Below are positions 1-11,215 of a DNA stretch of 64,000 bases, in pieces. The translations under genes and the position numbers were made by a program. Origin of the DNA: Heterobilharzia americana (taxonomy: Eukaryota > Platyhelminthes > Trematoda > Strigeidida > Schistosomatidae). How positions within the stretch are numbered: the first letter of the stretch is position 1; each line of letters starts with the position of its first letter. The notes beneath the pieces are model-generated. The model worked only from the letters and a program-made list of their open reading frames with translations. It had not been told where the DNA came from and did no database searches. Location of the stretch: positions 157,021,276 through 157,085,275 of the forward strand of contig OX104127.1 in assembly GCA_944470555.2 (NCBI GenBank), in the 5' to 3' direction.

Positions 1-224
1 AGTAGTTCTTCAAACTTTTTTCAGATTTTCTGTATCTCCCATTGGTTGTCGATTTATATATGTTGTAAGTGTATACATGCCTCGTGGCGGGAATAACTTA
101 AAGTACAATAAATAACGTTGAAGCTTTTCTAGTTTAACTCGGTCAGCTAACCAGAATAGTATGGAGACCAGTAAATCAACGTATCTGTTTAGTAATCTAG
201 GCAACTAATCACCAGAATAGTGTT

Positions 225-520
225 ATTGCTTGTATCATACTGTTGTTGATTGAACTGAATTGATCGGTCTCTATTGGTATATGAGCCCCTGCGCAGGTAC
301 CTCGGTATTGCCTATGTTTCTAATTATGTAGTAATGATGGTTCGTAGCTCGATGGTCTAATGGATAGCTAAGCTCTCTGGCGTTTAAAACGGTCGATCCC
401 GAGTTCGAAACCCAGTGTAAACAACGTCACTCACTGGGAGGTAGGTATATCATACTGTGACGAGTCCCAAATAGGACGAAATGTGCATCCTGAATTCGAC
501 CATTCGCTATTATCTATCAT
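225..520 (+). mobile_element. Sm-alpha-type SINE with degraded hammerhead, copy 1
   Basis: The first part (about 230-330) matches the leader also seen near 930, 8345 and 18000. It is followed by a tRNA-like stretch with A-box-like and B-box-like blocks (about 348-410) and a hammerhead-like tail (about 449-495). The tail keeps GGACGAAA, but the first core box reads CTGTGACGAG, so a two-base insertion breaks the CUGANGA core. Architecture matches schistosome Sm-alpha retroposons, which are known to carry hammerhead ribozymes. Probably ribozyme-dead. Confidence 0.75.
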
Positions 521-924
521 TACTATATATTCACTAAAATACTTTAATTTATGCATTCATTCGATTGAAGGTGATGGAATCAATAATAAATGAGTTGGAT
601 AATTGATGTGTCTAGGATCTTTCGTCAATTTATTGTGGTCTTCTACGGAACCTATTTTTACTAGGCTACTAGTATACTATTTTTGTTGGTACCCATATCA
701 CACCTGACTTTTGACAATAATTCATTCACTACACGGTGGTTAATTGAAAGCTGAAGAGATGAATAGCATTATGTTCAAGTTGCATCACCTTATTTGGTGC
801 CACTAAGATTTTCCACGTAATATAAGCGTTCCAGCACTTGCTCCGGATATATAAAAAATCCTACTACTCATATCACTCACAATGAAAGCGAGGAAATTAA
901 GACAATATAAAGGATATTACTATT
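521..924. other. Unassigned AT-rich stretch
   Basis: I see no coding exon, RNA gene or recognisable repeat here. It could be intron or upstream sequence of the MOCS3-type gene whose first visible exon starts at 2220. Confidence 0.4.
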
Positions 925-1250
925 TATTGACATACTTGTTATTCTCCATTGTTTTGTTGGATCGAATTGTTCGACCTCTATTGGTATATGGGCTCCTATG
1001 CGGATATCTCGATATTGCCTGAATGATAAATTGGTTGGTTGTGGCTTGCAGAATCTTGTAGTAGTGGCTATTGTTCCTCTGTGGCATAGTGGATAACGCC
1101 TTGGCGCTTGAAGCGAAGGGCACGAGGTCCGAGTCCCAGTGGGAACAATATCACTGGGGTGCAGGCACATCCAGCTGACGAGTCACAAGTTGGACGAAAC
1201 GCGCGTCCTGGATTCTTCTGCAAGCCACAAGCAACCAATTTATCATCAAT
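925..1250 (+). mobile_element. Sm-alpha-type SINE, copy 2
   Basis: A full-length-looking unit: conserved leader (about 940-1065), tRNA-like promoter block (about 1078-1140, with GTGGCATAGTGGATAACGC as A-box region and GGTCCGAGTCCC near the B box), then an intact hammerhead at 1169-1213. A 17-base sequence near 1042-1056 (wobble allowed) recurs inverted near 1220-1240, so the unit can fold back. The best preserved copy with a GUC cleavage triplet in the window. Confidence 0.85.
1169..1213 (+). ncRNA. Hammerhead ribozyme (Sm-alpha type)
   Basis: The core CTGACGA is followed by a stem II hairpin (GTC...GAC), then GAAA, a very short stem III (CGC/GCG), the triplet GTC and stem I (ATCCAG pairing with CTGGAT). 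Cleavage is predicted after C1207. This is the minimal short-stem-III hammerhead known from schistosome SINEs. Stem II is shorter than the consensus because one C has become A. Confidence 0.85.
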
Positions 1251-1361
1251 ATATAAAAGATATCTCAAAGTTTTGTAGTTATCTTAATATGACGACGATT
1301 GTGGACAATAAATTGTGTATGAAATGTAATCTAGTAAACAATACCGTTCCTTATCTGAATG

Positions 1362-1363
<2 letters not shown>

Positions 1364-1431
<68 letters not shown>
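1364..1431. repeat. (TA)n microsatellite
   Basis: About 34 TA units. It abuts the 5' edge of the RTE-like fragment that starts near 1433; a second TA tract of similar length abuts that fragment's 3' end. Confidence 0.98.
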
Positions 1432-1432
<1 letters not shown>

Positions 1433-1434
<2 letters not shown>

Positions 1435-1978
1435 AAAGTCAGAATCGGAAAAGCAAGACAGGCGTTGATGAGCCTGAAACCAGTGTGGAGATCATCTGCA
1501 CTCAGCATGTGGAACAAGATCCGGATTTTCAACACCAACGTCAAGTCGGTGCTTCTGTATGGTTCAGAGACTTGGCGCGTTACGAAAGGGATTTCCAACA
1601 AACTACAGACATTCATCAACAACTGCCACCTACGCTGGCTCGCTACTGAAGATCAGATGGATTGCCAGAAAGAATAAGCAACAAGGAGCTCTGGGAACGA
1701 ACCAACAAAGCAAGAACCTATCACGCAACAAATATGCACTAGAAGGAAGTGGAGATGGATTGGGCATACACTGAGAAGGCCGACTGGGGACATCACGCGT
1801 CAGGCCCATGGGAAGCGACGAGTTGGGTGTCCGAGGCGAGGGTGACATGGAGGAGATCGTGCAAGAAGTAAATGAGAGGTTGTGGGCTGTCGTGGAACCA
1901 GGTTCAAAAGATCTCAGAGAACAGAGGTCACTGGAGACGTGCTACTGAAGCCCTATGTTCCATTAGGAACCCAAGGGA

Positions 1979-1981
<3 letters not shown>
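1433..1981 (+). mobile_element. RTE-like non-LTR retrotransposon, 3' fragment (copy a)
   Basis: Broken reading frames encode the C-terminal end of a non-LTR reverse transcriptase: RIFNTNVKSVLLYGSETWR, then LQTFINNC, then [11 protein letters not shown]. The last bases read CTATGTTCCATTAGGAACCCAAGGGAC, as in the other copies (near 4075, 14700, 16910 and 56355). Frameshifts are present, so it is dead. RTE assignment is by resemblance to the C-terminal region of schistosome RTE-type elements. Confidence 0.8.

Positions 1982-2048
<67 letters not shown>
1982..2048. repeat. (TA)n microsatellite
   Basis: About 33 TA units directly after the 3' end of the RTE-like fragment, in the place where other copies carry TAA-type tails. 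Confidence 0.97.
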
Positions 2049-2050
<2 letters not shown>

Positions 2051-2219
2051 AAGTGAACTGTGATATAGAATTATATTCTATTACAGTGTTCAAGTTTTTC
2101 TCTCTGGTATAATAATATTTACTCCTAACTAGATTTTATTTTATTTTGTACAAATACATTTTAGATATATATAGATGAAATTGTTGATTAGTGTTACATT
2201 TCTTTTTCAATTATTTCAG

Positions 2220-5200
2220 GTACTATTGCATTAATAGACGATGATAAAGTTGAGTTAAATAATCTTCATCGACAAATTGCACATTCTGAGTCAACAATAA
2301 ATATGCCAAAAGTTAATTCATTAGCAAATAGATGCAAAGAGTATAATTAATTAATTATAATTTTCACTAATTTTAATATAATAATATATTTTAGATTAAA
2401 TTCTACTGTAAAAATAATTACGCATAAAACTCATTTGGATAATACAAATGCAATTGATATAATAAAAAAGTAAGCATTACAAATAGAATGCCTATTTTAA
2501 CATTTAAAACAATTAGACCCTTTTATTGAATATTATTATTATTATTTGTCCCTTGGGTTCCTAGTTGAACATAAAGCTTCAGTAGCACGTCTCCAGTGCA
2601 CTCTGTTCTCCGTAATCATTTGAACCTGGCTCCATGACAGCTCACAACCGCTCATTTCCTCCTCACACAATCTCCTCCATGTCACCCTCACCTCGGACGC
2701 CCAACTCATCGTTTCTCACCTGCGTTCCACTCGATGACAAAGTTTACTTGAACAAGGTGATGTATTTGTTCAATACATTTTGAACAATCTGATCACATAT
2801 ATTACATACATTGGAATAAAGTGATTATCATTATCATCAAAAAATTTTATAAACCCTATGTACAAGTTAAGTAATTTAGCAGCTGCTTCAACACCACAAA
2901 GTACAACAAACCTTTATCAACCTCATTCAATAGGTACATGACCATGCGACATGCCAAGTGCTTCACAATGGAAAGCTCAGTGATGCCTTTGAAGTGAAGA
3001 CAGGAGTAAGACAAGATACAGTTGCCTACCATCATTGATGATCTTCGTGATTTTGGTCTACTGGACTGAACTGGATCATGCAAGAATCTGTGAGGAGCGA
3101 GAGGTTGGGCATGTGCTGTTTGACCGATGAAAACACCCCAGGAGAAGATTTGGATTTCACCCATGATGATTTATGTCTAATATCTAATGTCGTGCACAAA
3201 CTTGAAGATCTACAGGTGAAAACTAACAAGTTGGCAGAAGAGGCAGAGCGGCCAATGAAGACGGGACTTCGTTCAGGTGAACGTAGAGAAGACATAGGTG
3301 ATGAAGATACCCAACTACCACCACCAACAACAACAAGAGGCACCAATCATCATGAAGGGGAGAAATGTAAACGAAGTAGTCTCTTTCACCTACCTATCTA
3401 CTTAGGCAGCATCATTTCAGTTACAGGCAGCAGCACAGGCACAAATGAAGGTGTCAAAGCTAGCCAAGACCATAAAGACAGCAAGACAGTCGTTCCTTCA
3501 TTGATCTGAAATAATCAGTGTGGAGATCTACTGCACTGCACTGCACTGCACTGCACTCAGCATAAAGCCTGAACAAGATGTGAATTTTCAACACTAATGT
3601 CAGTCAAGAAATTCAATGATTCTATGTGATGGTTGAGAAACTTGACACGTTACGAAAAGCATTTCCAACAAACTACAGACATACATGAACAGCTACCGCC
3701 TACACTCATTGGATACTGAAGATGAGATGGCCAGAATATAATAGGAATAAGCAAGGTGAAACTCTGTCTGGCTGGAAACGAACCAACCAGGAATCGATCG
3801 TCCAACACATATGCAGAAGAAGAGAGTGGAGATGAATTGGATTGAGTATAAACTGAGAAGATGGTTTGTGGACATCACGTGTCAGGTGAGGTCGTCGAAT
3901 GGAAGCCGCATGGGAAATGACGAGTTGGGCATCCGATACGATGGTGACATGGAGGAGATGATGTGAGGAAGAAATGAAAGCTTGTGGGCATTTGTGGAGC
4001 CAGGTTGAGAAGACTGTAGAGAAGAGAGTGAGATGGCAAAGTACTACTGAATGCCTATGTTCCACTAGGAACCTAAAAAATAATAATAGGAGTTAGGTTG
4101 CACCGAAGCCAACTGTATGTACGTTTCCCAACAAAAGCTTCCATATCACTTTACCGTACAGAAAGTTGAGTAGTGTGCCCCTGTCATGTAGGCTAACATC
4201 AACCATTAAGAAGATATATTACCCAGATAATCTTATCATTATGGAAAAGGCGAAACACATGCTTCACCTTAAACCTTAACAGTGATCAGGGATTACGTCA
4301 CATCCCATTATATCCAGCAATTCACATGTGTGTGTGCGGTCACACACAGGGAGGAGCAATCAAGTCATGCAGTTGAGGGTGGGATATGTACACCTAAATG
4401 GCTTCACAAACAAATCGGGTATGAAACCTTGATAAGCGCATTTGGGAGAGGACCGTTTTCATCTGTAGCTAAACATAGAAACAGGTCACTACTTAGATAT
4501 CACTCCGTTTCTGTTCACCTGTTTTTTGTATACTTCTGTGTAGTGTATCAACTTGAATCGATAAACTTGTGTGTGATGTGATTCTAGGTTGATTTTATCA
4601 TTCAATTAGCCATTAAGGATATTTGACAATGGGAGATTAATGATACTTTTCATTTGTTTGTTAATTTTAGTTATGATATTGTTATGGATTGTTCAGATAA
4701 TCTTGCCACACGTTACCTTATTAATGAAGCTTGTGCTATAACTGGACCTAAACCACTTGTTAGTGGTAGCGCTTTACGTTTAGAGGGACAAATGACAGTA
4801 TATCTAACGAAACAAATCTTATCTGAAGAAGATATATCATCAGGAAATAATCTTATCTCAGAATATCGTGCTCCATGCTTTCGTTGTATTCATCCTATTC
4901 CTCCACCAGCAAATAGTGTTCAAGGATGTTCAGAAGCCGGTGTTTTTGGTGTTGGTAAGTAACTTACATAAAATATATGGTTTAATACGTGATAATCAAA
5001 ATATGAAGTGTATTTGAAGTGTGGTTTTATAGATTTCATTCGCTTGACGAATACAACTACTAAATAAACAAGCTAGCTAGTGATAGGCTATTGTTAATCC
5101 AAGTTCACTTTCACGTTAACCATCAAGAATTGTTGTTTTATGCTCTTTTGTACTGATTTATTTATTATCTATGCAATGGAGTAAGAGTATTGAACATGCT

Positions 5201-8200
5201 CACTGTGAAATTCGCACATGAATTAAAACACTAACGCTAGTACCAGTTACTTCAGTGAATGTATTCAATCACTTCGTTTGACTTCATCATCATCTCATTG
5301 ACTGAATCATGATATGTATAAACAATGAGAATAAGTGGGAAAACAACGAAATTCAACGTTAATATCCTTATCCAAAACATAAAGAATTGGGAAAAATGGG
5401 GCATCGATAGACTGACTATCAAAAGCGACCTTGTGCACATTCATGTAGTAGGCAATGAGCCATACCTATGGTATTGTTAGGGTAAACGATTGTACTTGCC
5501 TACCAAAGCCTCGGTAAGTGGAGTGGTATTTGAACCTATGATACACTGAGGGTTGAAAGTCAACTCCTTAAATCAGTCAGCCACTTATCTTTGTTTCTCA
5601 CTCTAAAGGTTATTCTACCATGTTGAAACTAATCACCTCTCTTCTTCTTCCATCCAGTCATCTTGTATTGCTTGGTGCAAAAGTCACTGTGTTGATAAGC
5701 ACGAAATGTGTTCAAATCACTAATAGAATAACAATCTTCTGATTGAGATTACATCCTATGGTCTCGGGATTCATAAGTTAGTTTTATCAGCTAGTGCCAG
5801 TAACACTATAAAGACATGTGATGAAATGCTATAAGTTGCCAAACATCTTTGACTCGAAAAGGCTAGCTTATATATATGAAAGTAAATTCAAACTGATTGC
5901 TATGACTGGTAGTATGGCGTGACAGCCTACAAACGATGCGAACCTAACGCGCAAACAAATCGACTCTAACGCAAATCAGAACGTCAACCACCATCAAAAC
6001 AATACCATCGATGCGCGAAGAGAAGACAGACTGTTGACAGACTGCTTTTTACTGTCTCAACAACAGTCAAAACAGTTGACAGCAATGCTGAATATATACA
6101 CTCCTAGATGACCTTGACAACACGAAGTCCACATATAGGTTAAAATAGTAAACAACCAATGAGAGTCCAGCGTTGATAGGAGAGAGAAGAAAAAACTAGT
6201 AACGGTATGAAAACAATTATGTGGGCTATTTTAAAGTCATGCCTAAAACATTAGTCAAAAGCTATGCGAAATTAGGGTTATATATAGCATTGATATTAAT
6301 GGAGAACTTTGAACATAGCGTATATTAGCTGGACGAACATTGAAACACCGGTCCAAACATTCCAATGCATTCCTTTGCATCAGTAATAATCATTAAAGAC
6401 CTTTACCAATGTTCCCCGTAGGCTTTGATTAGATAATGAACAGTCAAAGACGCACTATAGATCACTTCAACTGTTCCTCGAAGTGTTGTATCTATTGTTC
6501 CAGTTGTATCCATGATATAAGAATCAAAGACTCCATCATAGTCTTACTAACGACTAACGTTTTAGACCAGGTCTCCACAACATGTCTGAATTACTGCCTG
6601 CCACTACCTTTGTCTTTTCCATTCCTTTAGTCCTCTCTCCCCATCACTGAGTAGGCTCTTCCATAGTCTACACTAAAGTTACTTTTGATTCTCATTGTGC
6701 TCTGAGCCTTCAGCAATATGTTCACATGAATCTATCAGTTCAAATGAAGGACCCCAGATCCACTACCTCTTTTCAACCTTTGTTCTCAGAGTCAGTCTTC
6801 TCCACTTCTAGCTTCAGACTGAAGGTGATGCCAAGCATCATCACGATAACATTGTCATCTCTGAAATAACCGTGCAGTCAATTAGTCGTTCAAGGCAGAC
6901 TCAGTATTCTAATTATAGAGTTGGGCCTAAAGGCTTTCAGGTTGTAGTCTTCCGACATCCATTTAGGTGCAAGTATACGAATGCTTGAACCAACGAAGTC
7001 ACTTTCTAAGCACATGCTTTAGAAGCAGTGATAACCCTCCACCGATTGTTTCCCTCGATAACGCGGTGATTGGTTTATCTGTATCTATCTTCGACTTGAG
7101 TTGGGATACGTCGCTGTTCCTGTCAGTCTCTACTATAGCACAGGCGACTGGAACTGTCACCTAAATAAACCTGGAAAGCTGTGAGAAAAAATAGGTGTTC
7201 TCAGGTACTCGAAGGTTGATTGCTGCGGAATCGACACACTGGTCATGTGAGTTCAAGTGAATAACCACACTTGGGTCTTTTATACATTCTTCACAAATGC
7301 AGCATACATCCAGGACATTAGATGCTAGGATATCATCTAGTCAGCATGTTCTTGGGATTGGATATATTCCTTCAGTAAACCAACGATGTGAACTAGAATC
7401 ATGACCGCGAACTGTAGACCTGTGTAAGGTTGAATATGATGTAGAGTTATCAGTAGTAATGTGAAGAAAACTTCAAAGGCAACGACGTAACTTGATGATA
7501 TTTATAAAGTGTGTGTGTTTGTGCATGGATGAGAAGATAGTTAGTATTTCCTACATGCGTACACTACGGAAGAATACTTCCTACAGAGCCTGAAATGAAA
7601 AGTTAATACGAAAGCACGATTTTGTGGACGTACTTGCTGGATCACACAGCCTGGGAGACTGTATGTCTGCAGGTTTTACATTTAGTTTCAGTTTTATGAC
7701 ATCTGTGCTTGACGAAATGCTTCTACTGTTAACACTAGAAGGCCACTGGACTGAGGTGAATGTTCAGTCTTAGTGATGAAATCTTCTTCTTCTTCTTCCT
7801 GAAGAATACAAGGTAACAGCAGCTTGTAAGGTCAGCTATCCTTATCCTATCAGTAGCGTCACTTAACCCTCTACCTCACTCCTCTTTTATGGATTTTTAC
7901 GGCTGTTGACTTTATTCTCATCACCATCCAAAAGACATTTATGGCTTAGAAGAACTGTAAAGAGCGATCTTCTCATACGGTATAGTTCTTTAGTTCTTGG
8001 GATATATGCAAGCCTAGTCATTGTATCAGATGGTTATCAGTTATTGATGAATATTGTTGAATGAGACTCACAAACCAATAATACATGCCATCTTTCTAAT
8101 GAAAACAAAATTTACTCCTATAGTATATATTCAAAATGCTAATCAGTTTCATCATAATTATTTTCAGTCCCCGGTATAATTGGAACTATGCAAGCGGCTG

Positions 8201-8230
8201 AAGTTATCAAAATATTAACTGGTGTGGGTG
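2220..8230 (+). CDS. MOCS3: MOCS3/UBA4-type E1-like enzyme, E1-domain part (4 exons)
   Basis: Four exons: 2220-2340, 2395-2469, 4671-4954 and 8168-8230. Each has AG/GT borders, and phases agree across all junctions. The product is the ThiF/E1 domain that adenylates URM1 and MOCS2A in tRNA 2-thiolation and molybdopterin synthesis. Visible signatures are [13 protein letters not shown] (ATP-site region), [23 protein letters not shown], the first zinc pair [11 protein letters not shown] and the catalytic-cysteine region [11 protein letters not shown], followed by [14 protein letters not shown]. An insertion of about 20 residues relative to vertebrate MOCS3 precedes CFRC. The nucleotide-binding Gly-rich N-terminus is upstream of the window or unseen. 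The exon for the second zinc Cys pair was not found. The rhodanese half is on the other strand at 17-21.7 kb, so this gene is interrupted. The last exon ends in phase 1. Confidence 0.92.
2530..2730 (-). mobile_element. RTE-like 3' fragment (minus strand)
   Basis: TTTGTCCCTTGGGTTCCTAG is the reverse complement of the RTE-like 3' terminus. Further bases match the opposite strand of the segment that in copy a lies at about 1800-1980. It is preceded by an ATT-rich tail. The fragment lies in the intron after the second MOCS3 exon, head to head with the next copy. Confidence 0.75.
2850..4085 (+). mobile_element. RTE-like non-LTR retrotransposon fragment (copy c)
   Basis: Starts in the RT domain near the 'fingers' after the catalytic region. 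Degraded homologues of [22 protein letters not shown] and DLDFADDL lie near 2905-3165, where the aspartate box is lost to HDDL. It ends in the shared 3' terminus near 4075. A (CTGCA)n run sits at 3532-3560. Stops and indels in all frames; non-functional. Confidence 0.8.
4090..4670. other. Intron sequence of the MOCS3-type gene, nothing recognised
   Basis: Remainder of the intron between exons 2395-2469 and 4671-4954. No exon or repeat family shared with other parts of the window was noticed. Confidence 0.5.
5435..5600 (+). repeat. tRNA-like dispersed repeat, family D
   Basis: The block reads GTAGGCAATGAGCCATACCT... and GTGGTATTTGAACC..., and ends in TCAGTCAGCCACTT. It recurs at 28325-28505 and 51985-52140 on the same strand and inverted at 8675-8820. 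The tRNA-like B-box stretch (GGTTCGAACCCATGA in the 52 kb copy) suggests a SINE. Confidence 0.7.
5601..8160. other. Long intron of the MOCS3-type gene, mostly unassigned
   Basis: No exon was recognised between 4955 and 8167. Besides family D (5435-5600) and family C (about 6050-6230), the sequence is AT-rich and unassigned. Several short open frames exist (for example 6436-6630 and 6967-7164), but none has a recognised domain or a good splice context. Confidence 0.45.
6050..6230 (+). repeat. Dispersed repeat, family C
   Basis: About 180 bases (ACAGTTGACAGCAATGCTGA ... GGTTAAAATAGTAAACAACC ...) recur inverted at about 17785-18005 with moderate divergence. It contains a CCAAT block (AACAACCAATGAGAG). 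The 17.8 kb copy directly precedes a Sm-alpha-type SINE leader. The class is unknown; it could be part of an LTR or a 5' extension of a composite unit. Confidence 0.65.
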
Positions 8231-8339
8231 GTAAGTAAGTTATCTTGTTGAATTATGAAAAATGCAGTAAGAAATTCTTTACAGTGTGTGTGAATTCTTT
8301 CTCATCTATTTTATAATAAAAATATTTTAACTCATCCTA

Positions 8340-8625
8340 ATTATTGCTATTCCTAGTATTATACCGTCGTTGATTGGACCGAATCGATCAGTCTTTACTG
8401 TCATATGGGCTCCTGCACAGATGCCTCGATATTGCGTCAATATCTCACAAGAATTGGTTATCGTGGTTCCTTGGTCTAGTGGATAACGCTCTCGCATTTG
8501 AAGCGGACGGTACCGAGTTCCAATCCCAGTGGGAGGTAGGTACGTCCAGCTGACGAGTCCAAAATAGAACGAAATGCGAATCCTAGATTCCACTGCAAGC
8601 CACTATCCATCATTATTGTCCGAAT
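8340..8625 (+). mobile_element. Sm-alpha-type SINE, copy 3
   Basis: Leader (about 8345-8450), tRNA-like block (GGTCTAGTGGATAACGC, about 8471-8487, then GAGTTCCAATCCC) and hammerhead tail. It follows the last visible E1 exon of the MOCS3-type gene by about 110 bases. Confidence 0.82.
8544..8588 (+). ncRNA. Hammerhead ribozyme, slightly degraded
   Basis: CTGACGA, then GTCC...GAAC (one stem II pair lost against the consensus GGAC), GAAA, and the cleavage triplet ATC before CTAGAT. Stem I is weakened by the G-to-A change in CTGGAT. The catalytic core bases are all present. Activity is uncertain. Confidence 0.7.
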
Positions 8626-8674
8626 GGTTTTTGTTTGCTCATTGATGAAACAGGAATTTATCTATTATCTTTAA

Positions 8675-8820
8675 GGCTGTTTTAGTGGATATGCGACTCA
8701 TCGGTCTAGGTTGTAACTACACTCCGGCTCCGTAGCCAGGTAGTGAGTATCATTAGCCCTCTCACACTATAGGTGTGGCTCATTGTCTACTGCACGAATG
8801 TGAATAAAGTTGTTGAGTAG
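8675..8820 (-). repeat. tRNA-like dispersed repeat, family D (inverted copy)
   Basis: GTGTGGCTCATTGTCTACTG is the reverse complement of the family D start seen at 5440, 28345 and 51990. Confidence 0.65.
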
Positions 8821-8999
8821 TTTTTAATTGCAATGATTTTTCAAGACCGTTTATCCAAAATCCACTAGTGAACCAGCAATGTTTGATAACTTGTCTACCA
8901 TCATTAACACTACTGTATATAATGCGCATTTAACTCTGAAAGGGTACAAATGACCATACAGCGCGGAAATAATGAGTCACACCTTCAGTATTAGGGATG

Positions 9000-9340
9000 A
9001 CGATGTATAAAGAGGCTTTCTTTACTAGAAGTCAGGTGTTCTGAGAAGGCTTCTGATGTGTGTACCATAGGTCGCACGTCGTGGTGTCACCACGTGAGTA
9101 ACTCAGATGTCAGGAGATAAAGTTTTAATAAGGAGAAGATAGTCAGTTGATGAGGTCTTGAACCTTCATCGACTATAGCGGTTGGGATATGCATTACGCA
9201 TGCTTAGCCGCCATCTGCTTCGTCGTGCAACGTTAACTGAAGTAAGTTCAGGCTAGAAAAAAGCTTGGAACGGCTGGACTACTACATGACATTAGCGGAT
9301 AAAACCTTTGAGTCGTGTAGGAAGATGCAAACTAGCCAAT
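9000..9340 (+). mobile_element. Family 2 non-LTR retroelement, 3' fragment
   Basis: Degraded frames resemble a non-LTR RT C-terminus (VLNLHRL, then LRMLSRHLLRRA, then KKAWNGW). Bases near 9080-9110 (GTGGTGTCACCACGTGAGTA) match the inverse of the family 2 copies near 24650 and 60450. Multiple stops. Confidence 0.65.
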
Positions 9341-9654
9341 TGGGTTAACACATAGCAACAAACACCTATGATTGAAAACTTGAGGTGATATGACTTAGAA
9401 CCGATGTCAGTGATGCAAATGTTTCCACACATAATCTACATCTTTACAGGTATACTAAATTCAACGTTTTCTCTTATTCTTCCTTCCTCTCTTTTTAAAA
9501 AAAGTTGTTTTCTAGTACTTTCACCGATTTTTCTCTCTTCCTTCAACTTTCATCTTACTACTTTGTTACTTGTTGGGCTGATATAAGATGTGGTAATTTG
9601 TATCGTTGTTGTATGTTGATATTGATTGAATAATTGAAGCCAAGTGTTAAAAGC

Positions 9655-9723
9655 NNNNNNNNNNNNNNNNNNNNNNNNNNNNNNNNNNNNNNNNNNNNNN
9701 NNNNNNNNNNNNNNNNNNNNNNN
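9655..9723. other. Assembly gap (69 N)
   Basis: Sixty-nine consecutive N. It separates the + strand E1 exons of the MOCS3-type gene from its - strand rhodanese exons, so it is a candidate misjoin. Confidence 0.99.
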
Positions 9724-9960
9724 CATCAGCGGTACGCACCCACGGCCCGGCTAAGGACGGAACTCAGTACCTTCAGGTTTCACGGCGAACGCGTTAACCA
9801 TTTAGCAACCAGGTCGGTTTTCAGTGGTTCACAATTTCCAACTTCTGTCAAATCACGACATAGCGTGACTATCACCCGAGGTCTTTAGTCAGCATCCTCA
9901 GAAAGTGATACCTGCAACCGTGACGAGACTGATGTTCCTGCCCCCTCCTGAGATTCTAAT
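9724..9960 (+). repeat. tRNA-like dispersed repeat, family B
   Basis: Begins inside the repeat right after the gap (GGTACGCACCCACGGCCCGG). It contains GGTTTCACGGCGAACGCGTT and GTTCACAATTTCCAACTTCT. It recurs near 22060-22250, 22440-22690 and 50890-51060, and inverted at 51140-51420. Repeat sequence at a gap edge is a usual cause of assembly error. Confidence 0.75.
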
Positions 9961-10129
9961 CCACATCATAAGTGCTCCAGCCAGTCACTGCATAGAGACT
10001 AATCTCATATTGTCTAGTCCTGAGGGGTGATTGAATTTTATCGATCATGTAGTCATACCAAGGTAGGAGGTTTACTATCTCTAGAAACCGATATTCTAAT
10101 TCACTATCTAAAGGGATTACTTCCATGAT

Positions 10130-11215
10130 GCGCTTTTAATGTCCCATTTACATTTAGTAACTACTTTTATCGACAAAAAAAGGCAGTATTCGTGAGTTCA
10201 CCAGTGGGCCCTCTTCTAGCAGCAGATTGCTTCATGGATAGTTTAAAAAATAGTATACTACAACATCTAATCAATCATTGTGCAATCCCATCTGTTAAGA
10301 AGATATATGGACGGTATCTTTATCATCTGTGATGAGAAAGTTGATCTTGATGCCGCTCCCCTTAAATTCACTGAGATTCGATCCTTCTAGCAATTTGACG
10401 ATCGAATTAAGAACAACTCAGAAGTTCATTTTTTTTTATATTTCTTTGAAGAGAAAATTTGATAACTCTTCAAAACAACCAATCTATAGGAAGCCAATAT
10501 GATGTAGACAACACATTCATTTTCAAAGTTTTCTACAACCAATTTGAACCATGTTTATTCGCTCTACACAAGAATCAGAAGAATATGCACAATTGACACA
10601 ATAGAGAAAGTGAATTAAAGCATCTTTGAAAAGTACTTCTTCAAAATGGTTATCACTCAATCAATGTTCATCGAAAAAAAAACACATGAAGCTAAACAAT
10701 TACAAGAAGAAGTACTTACTCTTCCTAAGAAGACCTAATTCATGAATATTGAGTTCAGAGAGGACAACACATCAGAAATACTGAACAACTATTTCTCCAA
10801 AGCATTCAAACAAACATTCTGTCCCATCGAACTATAAATGGTTTAATCTAATCGACAGTTGATTTAAGCAAGTGCGAAGAACAAACTGCCGCTTTGAATC
10901 ACATGTATATGTGTCTATCAGTTTACTTGTGATTGTAAAGCTGGTTATGTAGGCCTCACAAAAAGTAGTCATTCTAAACGCATCTCAAAGCACCACCCTC
11001 GTTGGTTGTACAGAGGAGAAGGCAAGTCAAGTAATAGCTCGATATTAGATCATTTAGACCACTCTAATTATGTCGCTTCCCTACAGTCTTCTTTTGAAAT
11101 CCTATACAAGTCAAAACCAAACAGCTATAAAAGAGTATAGAAGCGTTGACAATAGAACAATTAAAACCCAAGCTCTATGTACAGGAGAGGTAAGTCCTTT
11201 TCTTATTCTGTCTTA
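10130..11215 (+). mobile_element. Penelope-like element, degraded (RT and GIY-YIG parts)
   Basis: Broken frames carry SSPVGPLLAADCF (RT 'MGSP' region, near 10200), VKKIYGRYLYHL (near 10290-10325, where Penelope-like elements normally have RYVDDTF; the aspartates are lost) and FTCDCKAGYVGLTKS followed by KRISKHHPRWL (about 10920-11010). The last part fits a GIY-YIG endonuclease start (CxC...YVG.T...RI..H.P). Many stops; dead copy. Confidence 0.75.

Noticed and set aside
10..204. 64-residue minus-strand frame
   Set aside because: No recognised family and no supporting splice pattern; left unassigned.
345..412. tRNA gene
   Set aside because: tRNA-like but mismatched in the stems and always followed by the hammerhead tail, so it is the head of a SINE. 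The same holds for tRNA-like blocks near 1078, 8471, 17178, 23660, 27560, 51287 and 62110.
9404..9586. 60-residue hydrophobic frame as a missing MOCS3 exon
   Set aside because: No zinc Cys pair or other family motif, and poor splice context.
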